Source of the DNA: Kitagawia praeruptora | Lineage: Eukaryota; Streptophyta; Magnoliopsida; Apiales; Apiaceae | Length of the DNA: 64,000 nucleotides | NCBI GenBank assembly: GCA_037693485.1 | Contig: CM075354.1 | Location: 95,663,001 to 95,727,000 of the forward strand | Reading direction: 5' to 3' | In this document: in pieces, positions 1 to 9,000 of the stretch | How the letters are laid out: every line of letters begins with the position of its first letter | How positions within the stretch are numbered: position 1 is the first letter of the stretch | Translations under genes and position numbers: made by a program | The notes under the pieces: generated by a model | Seen by the model: only the letters and a program-made list of their open reading frames with translations | Databases searched by the model: none | Told to the model about the DNA's origin: nothing

Positions 1-960
1 TGCAAGCATGGTTCTTGCTGCCTCTATGAGAGTCCTGTTCTTTCTTTCCACTATACCATTCTGTTGAGGTGTACCAGGTGCAGAAAACTGTTGAGTGATT
101 CCATTGTCTGCACAAAACCCCTCCATCGTAGAATTCTTGAATTCTGTACCATTGTCACTTCTAAGTACTTTGACTTTGTACTCAGAGTTATTATGAATAT
201 TCTTGATAAGTTCAATGATTTGCTGAGGAGCTTCATCCTTCTTGTGTAGAAAGAACACCCATGTGAACCTTGTGAAATCATCCACTATTACTAGAGCATA
301 TCTTTTCTTGCTGATAGACATAATCTTTACTAGACCAAACAGATCAAGATGTAGCATGTGAAATGGTTCAGTAATCGAATTTTCAGTCTTGCTCTTGAAA
401 GTGGTTCTTCTTTGCTTTCCAAGCTGACATGCATCACAAAGTCCATCTTGCACAAAATTTGCCTGTGGTAGGCCTCTCACCAAATTGTGCTTAACAAGTT
501 GATTAAGCTTCTTGAAATTAAGATGTGAGAGCTTCTTGTGCCAATTCCAGCTTTCATCACTTGTTGCTTTACTGTAGAGACATCTAACAATTCCTTTAGA
601 TGTATCACTTAAGCTGGCTTCATATATGTTACCATATCTTTGACCAGTTAGAATAATGTCTCCATTCTGCATATTCAAGATTTTGCATCCTTCTCTGTCA
701 AAGATTGATTTGTAACCTTTATCACCCAGTTGACTTATGCTTAAAAGAGTATGTTTCAAGCCTTCAACCAGTGCTACATTTTCTATGATGACATTCCCAA
801 AAACAATTGAGCCATATCCCAGAGTTTCTCCTTTGTTGCCATCTCCAAAAGATATTACTGGGCCAGCTTTCCTCTCAAACTTTGTAAGCAGGGACTTCTT
901 TCCAGTCATATGTCCAGAGCATCCACTGTCCAAGATAATTGAATGCTTCTTTCCTGTGCC
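1..960 (-). CDS. pol: R1 pol polyprotein, N-terminal part (protease, GAG-pre-integrase, integrase core)
   Basis: The frame is open from about 960 to the left edge (about 320 residues visible). Reading leftward I see an aspartic-protease signature (DSGCSGHMTG), then the GAG-pre-integrase/zinc-binding region (WHKKLSHLNF, then CDACQLGK), then the integrase core with HLDLFG, RSDNGTEF and NGIVERKN, which supply the D-D-E catalytic residues. In this family the polyprotein is cleaved to protease, integrase and RT/RNase H in cytoplasmic particles. No ATG lies in this frame near the start; the frame is closed by TAA just upstream and begins usefully at the codon pair CAG-GGC, 18 nt after the gag stop. 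How pol is translated is therefore unclear (see the gag/pol junction finding). Confidence 0.88.
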
Positions 961-977
961 CTGCAAACAAAAAGTAA

Positions 978-3269
978 CTAGTTAGAATTTTTTAGGACCC
1001 AACTTTGATTGGATCCTTTCTTACTAGATTTAGAGATAACAGGCTTTAAAGATTTTACTTTTATTTTACCTGTTGCAGAGTCAACTTTAGACTCTGATTT
1101 CACAAACTGTTTGTGACTAGGAGTTTCAGAATTCAAAGAATAATAGTCATAATACAGTTCATGATATTCTCTACACATGTAAATGAAATGAAGTAAACTA
1201 CCACAATGATAACAAGCTTTTTGTGGTTGGTATTGAATTTTCTGAGTCTTGGGGAATCTGGACTCAGTTTTCCAAGAAGGTTTTTGATTGCAGTCTAGTG
1301 CCAAATGATTATGATTTCCACACTTATAGCATTTTTTCCTAGGTGCATCAGGTACATTCTTGTAATTATTCTCTTTGTTAATACCTTCTTTTCCATTCCT
1401 ATTTCTTTTGATCTTGCTAGACTCTGAAAGACCATCTAATCTCTGTTTCAACTGAGACTTAGACAGAAACCCTATGTTTACATTCTTAGGTTTCTCTAAC
1501 ACTTTCTCATCTGAATTACTATTGTTAATCCTTTTGTGTACAACAAGGGTACCTTTTGAATCAACAAATTTAACATGATTAGGTTCAGAAACACTTTTCT
1601 TACCTTCAGATTTGGATGTGTTAGCTTCTACCTTACTATCATCATTGACAATAGCTACTTTTTCTTCTTGTCTAGCCTTATCAAAACCTAAACCATTAAC
1701 CTTACCACGAATTCCACTTTCAAAGATTTCTATAGTCTTTTTACTGGAATTGTTAATGGTCTTAATCACATCTCTCTCTTCTTCTAGTTCTTTTCTGACA
1801 TAGTCATAAGCCTCAAGAATAACACTATAATCATGCTTAGCTTTATCAGAACTTAACTTGTATTCTTCCATTTGAATTAATTCAGACTCAAGAAAATTAT
1901 TTCTATCAACTAATTTATCATTCTTAACCTTAAGTTCATCTCTTTCACAAGTAAGAATTCTAAAATTAGTCATAAGATTCTTAAACTCAGCATGGATAGA
2001 TCTAATTTCATCAGAATTTAAGCTATCAAATGAATCAAGAGAGTGAAGTGATACCTTAACAGAGGATGGAGAAGTTTTCTTTGGAGATCCAGGTTTGTCT
2101 GAACTATTGGCCATCAATGCAATGTTGTCATAATCCAATTCATCTTCAGAGTCACTGGAATCAGCCCAATCCTTCTGTGTGACCATAAGTGCATTACCCT
2201 TTCCTGAATTCCTAGGCTTCTTACACTCACTAGCAAAGTGTCCAAGCTCGCTGCAGTTAAAGCACTTGATCTTGGCCTTATCAAGCTTGACAATTGTACT
2301 TTTGCTTTTGTCACTCTTCTTCTCCTCCTTCTTTTGAAAAGGTCCTTTGCTAAATCTTCTCCTGTTGAATCTTCCTTTCTTGAAAGCTTTAGCAAACATA
2401 GCAAAGAGTTCCTGCATCTCAGATTCAGAATCATTGTTGTCAGAGTCTATATCAGTAGTCTCTGACTCAGAACTTTCTTTGCTTTTCTTCTTCCTTGAAT
2501 TCTTTACAGCAATCTCTTCATGCTGTTCTTCAGGAAGCTTCTTAACTTCAGATTGAGCAGTAAGTGCAATAGTCTTCATCTTTCCTTCACTCCTGCTCTT
2601 CTTCTGCTGCTTGTCAAGTTCATAAGCTCTCAATTTTCCATATACTGCCTCTAATGAAATCTCATCTAAATCATTAGCTTCCTCAATCGCAGATATCTTC
2701 TCATTGTAGAAATCAGGCAAAGCTTTCATGAACTTTGTATTCATATCCTCCAAGTCATAATATTTACCATGCATGGCCATCTCATTGATGAGTTTTGTAA
2801 ACCTATCAAAGGTATCAGTAAGTGATTCACCAGACTTGGATTCAAAGTACTTATACTGTTGTATAAGTAATGTTCTCATATTCTTCCTGACAGGCTTAGT
2901 TCCTTCACAGTGAACCTTAAGATTGTCCCATATATCCTTAGCAGTTTTACAAGAGAGAACATAGTTAGTGAGAACAGAATCAAGACTATTGAATAATATG
3001 TTTCTCACTTTAGCATCTTTAAGAACATTCTCCTTGTCCTTATCTGACCATTCAGATTTTGGCTTCTCTGCTGTATGTTCTGGAACAACCACACCATCAA
3101 CAGTTGCTTGTCCAACGACCTTTGTTGGAACAAAAGGTCCATCTCTGATTCTGTCAAGATAATCAGGATCTGTTGCTTCCAGATGATGCAACATCTTTAC
3201 TTCCCATAGAGTATATTCGTTTCTCTTGAGCATAGGAATTTTAGTATTCCTATCCTTGTAACCAGACAT
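978..3269 (-). CDS. gag: R1 Gag capsid protein, 763 aa
   Basis: This uninterrupted ORF starts 36 nt after the primer-binding site. Residues of about 1-230 look like the copia Gag core (UBN2/DUF4219 type; WEVKMLHHLEA near the start, TKFMKALPDFY near 180). The middle is acidic and serine-rich, with a Lys/Arg-rich stretch near 300. Three CX2CX4HX4C zinc knuckles are visible: CFNCSELGHFASEC near 336, CYKCGNHNHLALDC near 645 and CYHCGSLLHFIYMC near 686. A likely coiled coil lies at about 440-530. It would package the genomic RNA in virus-like particles. Three knuckles is more than the usual one or two. It ends with SWVLKNSN and TAG, the position where other copia Gags end in WVPK. No frameshift was seen, so this gag may be functional. 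Confidence 0.92.
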   Translation of the reverse strand: MSGYKDRNTKIPMLKRNEYTLWEVKMLHHLEATDPDYLDRIRDGPFVPTKVVGQATVDGVVVPEHTAEKPKSEWSDKDKENVLKDAKVRNILFNSLDSVLTNYVLSCKTAKDIWDNLKVHCEGTKPVRKNMRTLLIQQYKYFESKSGESLTDTFDRFTKLINEMAMHGKYYDLEDMNTKFMKALPDFYNEKISAIEEANDLDEISLEAVYGKLRAYELDKQQKKSRSEGKMKTIALTAQSEVKKLPEEQHEEIAVKNSRKKKSKESSESETTDIDSDNNDSESEMQELFAMFAKAFKKGRFNRRRFSKGPFQKKEEKKSDKSKSTIVKLDKAKIKCFNCSELGHFASECKKPRNSGKGNALMVTQKDWADSSDSEDELDYDNIALMANSSDKPGSPKKTSPSSVKVSLHSLDSFDSLNSDEIRSIHAEFKNLMTNFRILTCERDELKVKNDKLVDRNNFLESELIQMEEYKLSSDKAKHDYSVILEAYDYVRKELEEERDVIKTINNSSKKTIEIFESGIRGKVNGLGFDKARQEEKVAIVNDDSKVEANTSKSEGKKSVSEPNHVKFVDSKGTLVVHKRINNSNSDEKVLEKPKNVNIGFLSKSQLKQRLDGLSESSKIKRNRNGKEGINKENNYKNVPDAPRKKCYKCGNHNHLALDCNQKPSWKTESRFPKTQKIQYQPQKACYHCGSLLHFIYMCREYHELYYDYYSLNSETPSHKQFVKSESKVDSATGKIKVKSLKPVISKSSKKGSNQSWVLKNSN

Positions 3270-3304
3270 GATTGCAGATCTTTATGATTATTCGAAATCA
3301 ACCT

Positions 3305-3316
3305 GCTCTGATACCA
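3305..3316 (-). other. R1 primer-binding site
   Basis: On the minus strand this reads TGGTATCAGAGC, the standard plant copia primer-binding site complementary to the 3' end of initiator tRNA-Met. Only two bases separate it from the LTR, as expected, and this fixes both orientation and LTR boundary. Confidence 0.95.
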
Positions 3317-3318
3317 AT

Positions 3319-4066
3319 TGTTAACTCGAATAACTTGTAGAAGGGGGGGGGGGGGGGTTTGAATACAAGTTATATAATCGTGTCTGATTTTTGGCTTGAT
3401 TATATGAACAAGAATAAACGAATGAATCAAACTCTGTTTGTATTAATAAGATCAAATACAAACTCTACCAAAGGTGTACAATACCTTTAGCAGCTGCTGA
3501 CAATACAAATCTCTCTCTCTCTCTGTTTGTTTCGAACTCTCGAATACAAACCTTATACAGAGCTACGCACACTTGCTTAACACACTTTCGACTCTTTTTA
3601 CAATGATATAGAGAGAGTATTTATAATGCTACCTATCAACTAATAACAGAAAGATATAATCTATACATGACAATGTTCTGCCTTCTAGTCGATAGTTTCC
3701 ATCAATAGAAAACTCTTTCCTTCATAATATCTTCTTGCTTGTTCTTCAAACAACGATCCTGTTTTATAGCACTTGCCAGTTTCTGTAGCATCCATAATGA
3801 CATCATCAGTAACAAAACTGATATCAGGATCTGCACACTGCATCAGTATCTGATCAACCATCAGTATTGGACCATCATCAGGATTTGCTCTCTGTTCCTG
3901 ACATGTAGTCTCCGATACACTGTTCAGTCCTGACTAAACTATATAGATAACTGTCTTACACATAAATCCTATATACAGTGCTAAATCCTTTATAAGATCA
4001 GGATTACAAGAAATATAATGTGTAAATTCTATTCTTAACATCACAACTTATGAATTATTCCTAACA
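3319..4066 (-). repeat. R1 5' LTR (748 bp)
   Basis: It is bounded by TGTTAA and TAACA (TG...CA on either strand). A TATA box (TATAAATA on the minus strand) lies at 3618-3625, so transcription should start near 3590 and run left into gag. A run of 15 G (3343-3357; C-run on the sense strand) sits in the loop of a 10-bp perfect inverted repeat, ATAACTTGTA (3330-3339) against TACAAGTTAT (3364-3373), 14 nt upstream of the PBS. The U3 part is rich in CATCAGTAT and ATCAGGAT motifs (about 3780-3930), shared with family R2. Confidence 0.92.
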
Positions 4067-4827
4067 GGTTTAACATGCAAGACAGCTTTATAGCTTCAAC
4101 TCCTATAGCTACAGCTACAAAGCTTGATCCTGATCAAGGAACTGAGGTAGATGTAACCAACTACAGAGGAATGATTGGCTCACTCTTATATCTAACTGCT
4201 AGCAGACCAGATATCATGTATGCAACCTGTCTATGTGCAAGATTTCAAGCAAATCCCAAGGAACCACATCTCATTGCAGTGAAAAGGATTTACAGATATC
4301 TTAAGGGCACTTCTTCTCTTGGCCTTTGGTATGCTAGAGAATCAGACTTTAGTTTATGTGGTTACTCAGATGCTGATTTTGCAGGATGCAAAATAGACAG
4401 GAAAAGTACTTCAGGCAGTTGTCAGTTTCTTGGAGGAAGACTAGTTTCTTGGTTTAGTAAAAAGCAAAAGTCTATCTCCACATCAACTGCAGAAGCTGAG
4501 TACATTGCTGCTGGAAGCTGTTGTGCTCAGATCATGTGGATGAGAAATCAGCTAATGGACTATGGTTTGTCATTTTCAAAAATACCTATTTATTGTGATA
4601 ACCAAAGTGCTATTGCAATGACAGGAAATCCAGTTCAACATTCTCTTACAAAGCACATCAGTATCAGGTATCACTTCATAAGAGAACAAGTACTGGAAGG
4701 GACAATTGAACTTCATTTTGTTCCTACTGATCAACAGTTAGCTGATATATTCACCAAGCCACTACCTGAGACTACTTTTACAAAGTTGGTGAATGAACTT
4801 GGAATGGTAAACTATGACAGTACTTGA
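4067..4827 (+). pseudogene. pol: R2-A pol fragment: end of reverse transcriptase plus RNase H
   Basis: The frame continues from codon TTT at 4069-4071. It holds the RT/RNase H connection (YRGMIGSLLYLTASRPDIMY near the start), then the RNase H domain with YSDADFAGC, AEAEYIAAGS and CDNQSAIAM, which contain the acidic catalytic residues, and a terminal DIFTKPL motif shortly before the TGA stop at 4825-4827. RNase H removes genomic RNA during cDNA synthesis. The fragment is internally open; its break is the upstream R1 insertion, which separates it from the YVDD part of RT outside the window. Confidence 0.93.
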
Positions 4828-5285
4828 GAGAAAGAAGTCATCAGATACTGACGACTTGCAAATACTGATGAAAAGTCAATCCTGACAGTGGTCAACGTCG
4901 AATCCTGATGCGACGGTTCAATCATCAGTATTATGTTCAGAATCTAACTGTTTCCGTTTTATTTCAATTTCCTGATGCTAGCTATGACAAATGGTATTGA
5001 ACTACTGATAATGTGATCACTTTAATTAGTCTTCATATTTATTTCTTAGATAACATGATAAATCAGGAAAACATTGAATAGAATAGAGAAACTGAATTTT
5101 TCATTGATAATAAGAAAGAGATTACATTCAAAGATTACATCTTTTTGTTCTCTATCTACTAATCTATTCAACAGGAAATAAAAGTCCAATCCACTCCATT
5201 GTTAGTAGCCATCCCAGATCCCATCTTTGCCACTTTGTTTGGGTGGAGGTTGACAGGGATAAGGTTATTTTTGGTGACATATTCA

Positions 5286-5543
5286 TTAACAATGGTTGAT
5301 GGAGTTGGATGAGGATGCCTTAGATGAAAGCCATGCTAATGTTGCTTGAAGGGCAGCATCAATGTCAATCACTTTTGCAGGTTTTTCCTTCTCGATTTCC
5401 TCGAGACCTGCATCCATCTACAACCAGAGAGTCTCAAGTTGTCTTTCCCAGTCGAAAGTAACAAACTCTTCATGAGTTTAGCTAAAGATGTCTCTTTTCT
5501 CTAAGAGATGGAGATTCTTCTCTTTGATGGTAAGGTTCGACAT
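5286..5543 (-). pseudogene. Antisense ORF remnant in the R2-A spacer (86 codons, two stops)
   Basis: Read on the minus strand from an ATG at 5543, the frame gives a highly charged protein-like sequence (MSNLTIKEKNLHLLEK, EEFVTFDWERQLETLW, MDAGLEEIEKEKPAK, IDAALQATLAWLSSK) interrupted by TAA and TAG and ending in TAA. The amino-acid character is unlike a random frame in AT-rich DNA. I do not recognise the protein. Antisense ORFs between pol and the 3' end are known from some plant Ty3 lineages; for this family this is inference from one copy. R2-B is truncated before this region, so no second copy is available here. Confidence 0.4.
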
Positions 5544-6020
5544 TGTTGTAAAATTTTGCTGTGAAGGGTTTTTCTATTTTTTTTTCAGGAGAGAATGAAG
5601 GGTTAAGGAAGTAAGTGGACAAGTCTCTAAGATTAAATAGAGAAGGGTGGAACAAGAATATGAAACGATTCATATTTCTGGTGTAAGTACCAGGTATTAT
5701 TTGATTGTGATGTTTTAAATTTCTTTATTTAGAACAAAATTACCATGTTTTATTTTAATCACAATCTTATTTCTCAAATAATACAAGCGTGTGTGTTTCA
5801 CTAAATCATTACATATAGTTACAGATGGTAAGTCGTGACGCGTGCAATCATCACCACTCTCTCACGTAATTTGGTCCATTACTCCAGTATAAACGAAAAG
5901 TTTACTGACACCTGTTTTTGAGAAATCATAAGTATTGTCCAAATATCAATTTAGTTTTCTAATTGATTTATTATTCTCAAAACCATCAGTAAAACATCAT
6001 CTCTCTATCTCTGCACTCTT

Positions 6021-6029
6021 AAACCCTAA
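6021..6029 (+). promoter_or_regulatory. Telo-box (AAACCCTAA) in the leader of the R2-A 3' ORF
   Basis: AAACCCTAA lies 38 nt upstream of the presumed ATG at 6067 in a CT-rich leader. Telo-boxes are frequent in 5' regions of plant housekeeping genes. The same motif occurs at the matching place in R5 (62254-62262), which makes chance less likely. Confidence 0.45.
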
Positions 6030-6066
6030 TTTCAAAATTAGCGCAATTCTTGTGTTTGAAATTCCA

Positions 6067-9000
6067 ATGGAGAATTCATCTTTCATGAACAACAAGGTGG
6101 TAATCAATGGAGTTACTTTTAACACAAATAACTTCACTGCAGTTCTAGATCATTAGGACTTGCCCAATGATTTCCACATTATTCAGGACTTTTTGGCCTC
6201 AAGCCCAATCAATTATGCTCTAACCCAACCTGCCAAGATATCTTTTCAGTCTGTAATGCAGGTTTGGAACACAAGTGTCTTTGGGAAAGGACTTCCATCA
6301 GAAAAGCCTCAAATGAGCTTTGAGTATAATAATGTTACATACTATGTGACTCCTGAGATTGTCACTGAAGCCCTACACTTACCATCAATCATTGGTAAGC
6401 CAGTATTTAAACTTCCTGATTCAAGACTCCTTGAGTATGTTGTAAGTTTGGGTTACAATGGAACGCCAAAGAAGTTTGGAGAGCTCTACAGGACAAAGCT
6501 TAAGAAGGAATGAAATTTCTTCTTTGACACTATCAACAGATGTTTCTTGAATAAAGTGTCAAATTTTGATGCTTTACCCACAGGTTCAGCCAAAATTGGG
6601 TATTCTCTAATTCATGATCTCTCATTTGATTATGGGTCTTTTATACTAAAGGCATTAAGTGAAAGAAAAGCAGATAAATGTGGTTATGTTTGCTTTCTTA
6701 GATTTTTCCAATTAATATTCTCTCACTTATGTCCTCATGCTGTTTTTGAGAATGATACAATTTTGCCTATATGTAAAATCTCAGAAAACAATATAAAGAG
6801 TCTAATCAATTCTGATAAGGCAAATAAGTTTGATGGAACTCCATACATTCCTGATGAAGTATGGTCTCTTTTAAGAAAGAGAATGCCTATTCAATATGGC
6901 CCAGCAACTGGTGCTATGGGACAGGACCTTACACATCCTATTCCTGACACAAGCACACAACCTAAACACTCTTCTAAACAGTCAACCACCTCTGGTGTCT
7001 CACAAAAGGCATCAGTTGTAAAATCAAAGAAATTAGCTAGATCTGATGTGTCTGAGAGGCAATCAGGATCAAAGGATTTCTCCACTCCAACTCACTCTCA
7101 AATGAAGTCACAAGGGGGTGAACAAAGGGTTCTGGGAACATCTGGTCTGAATAAAGAAACAGGAGTAAAGAGGAAAGTTAGTCAAAGAGCTGATTCTGAT
7201 TCTGATTCTGATGATGACAAAATGCCTATATCAGTCTTGATGAAGAAAAAGGAGATTGATGTTGTTGATACTAGAGAAGTGGCTGTCTCTGAAAAGCCGA
7301 AGAAAAGAAGAAGATTAATCAGCAAAGGCAAATTTGTTGTTCATACAGAATTAGTGAATCTTACTGATGCTATGGAGAGCAATCCTGATGTACCTATTAA
7401 TCAAGATGGATCATCAGTTCCTGACACTACTGCTAATCCTGACATCCCTACTCCTGATAATTCACCTGTGAAGACTGTTGAGATCTCTGATTCTCCAGCA
7501 CCTGCATCTCCAAAGAGAAGAATTATTGAGGTGTCTGTTGATCAAGTAAATGCTATTGCTGCTCAGTTGGGTTTCAAACCTTCACCACTTGAAAAGAAAA
7601 CTGCTGAAGCAAATGTTTTTCATAGACAGAAGAAATAGAGGACTACTATGTCAACTCTGAAAGGATCAAGCCCACAAGAACCTGAACTTCAAAGGAGTTC
7701 AGAAGCTATTGCAGATCCAGTCACACAAGAACCACCTACTCAAAGTGTAGGTGCAGACATTTCTGAAGGAATAGTCACACAAGAACCACTTTCTCAAAGG
7801 GAAGGTGAAGACAAGAATATTCCTGCCCCACAAGAACCATCTTCTCAAAGTGAAGATGCTGGCAAAATCACATCAGCAGGGGAGTTTCCTGACAATGCTC
7901 AAGGGGCTTCTGAAATTGAAATTGAACTAGCTAGAAGTCTGGCAGATAAAGCTGCTCATGATTTGCACATTGCTGAATGTGATGAAGTGATCGCTGACAC
8001 TGCATTTGAGGGAAGCACACAAGAACCTTTGACTCAAAGTGTTGAAGAAGCTTCACAACCTCAGACTACACAAGAACCATCAGTAGCTAATACTGATGTA
8101 AGTCATGCTATAGTTGCAGTGGTCGATCCTGATGTAAGTACTACTGATCCACTTGTTCCATTGCTTATTGATCCTGATGCAAGGCCAATGGATTCTTTAA
8201 CTACTTCGTCAGGTAACATCTCTATCTCTACTTCCTTTACTACTGATAGTATGATTACAGATAGACCTGATAAAAGGGATACCTCTATTTGTATGACTTC
8301 AGACCACTCTTCTCAGCCACCTCTTATTTCTTCACATTTAATGAGTCAGAGCCTTTCTTGTGAGATTGAGAGTGAACATTTAGAGAAAAAGAAGAGTGAT
8401 GAGAGGCAGTCTCCTGAACTGGCAAAAGGAGAGGTAGAACAGAGTGAGAAGTTGTTAACTTCTAGTGAGGTAGCAGTTACTATTGACAGTAACTTAGGTA
8501 ACATTGTGAGAAGTGATGAGATCACTTTAAAAGAAACGAGAGATTTAGGAAATGTTACTATTCTGTCTGCAGTCATCAGGATTCACCAGCTGTATCTACT
8601 GGTGAATTAAAATTGAAAGGTGTTATGCTTCCTGATGAGAATGTTGATGATAGGATTCCGACAAATAAATCTGGTTCAGATTCAGATGATGATCTTGATA
8701 ATCCTGAAGCAATTCAAATGCAGGCAGCAATAAAAGCAAGTCTACTATCTACTTATGGGTCTTCGAGTAGATACATGCAGTCTGTTACTCAAGAAGAGTT
8801 CAGAGGGGAGTACAGTTCCATATTTCCTCCTGATACTCGAGCTGCAAGGGGATATGAATGGGATACTGAATGGAATCAGCCGAATGCTGAGATGAATGTT
8901 CAAAATGCTCTTTTTCATTCTGGTCATATTGCAACGAGGATGCCTACTCCTGAACTTAAGGCTCTTCTCAAGACTAATGCTCTTCTAGCAAAGGGATTGA

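Larger units (their letters stand above)
1..4066 (-). mobile_element. R1 Ty1/copia retrotransposon, 5' part
   Basis: The right-hand end is a 5' LTR (3319-4066), followed leftward by a primer-binding site, a gag ORF and the start of pol, which runs off the window at base 1. The order LTR, PBS, gag, protease, integrase is that of Ty1/copia (Pseudoviridae-type) elements; the long gag with several zinc knuckles resembles the Sirevirus group. The right boundary is sharp: TAACA at 4062-4066 ends the LTR, and at 4067 the reading frame of another copia element (R2-A) begins in mid-RT. R1 is therefore nested in R2-A. The matching TSD lies outside the window; the likely repeat is ggttt at 4067-4071. 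Both visible ORFs are open, so R1 looks younger than its host element. Confidence 0.93.
4828..6066 (+). other. R2-A spacer between pol and the 3' ORF: motif array and leader
   Basis: This 1.24-kb stretch has no sense-strand gene. At 4840-4990 it is dense in CTGATG/CATCAG motifs (for example ATCAGATACTGACG, CCTGATG, CATCAGTATT), the same motif that fills the R2 LTR. A decayed antisense ORF lies at 5286-5543. From about 5890 the DNA resembles a plant 5' leader: a weak TATA-like AGTATAAACG near 5893, pyrimidine-rich ATCTCTCTATCTCTGC near 6000 and a telo-box AAACCCTAA at 6021-6029, just before the ATG of the 3' ORF. Confidence 0.6.

Noticed and set aside
737..985. Plus-strand ORF opposite the R1 pol start
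   Set aside because: It is the reverse shadow of the protease region; a similar shadow appears at 13534-13812 opposite R3-A protease, because the coding strand is conserved.
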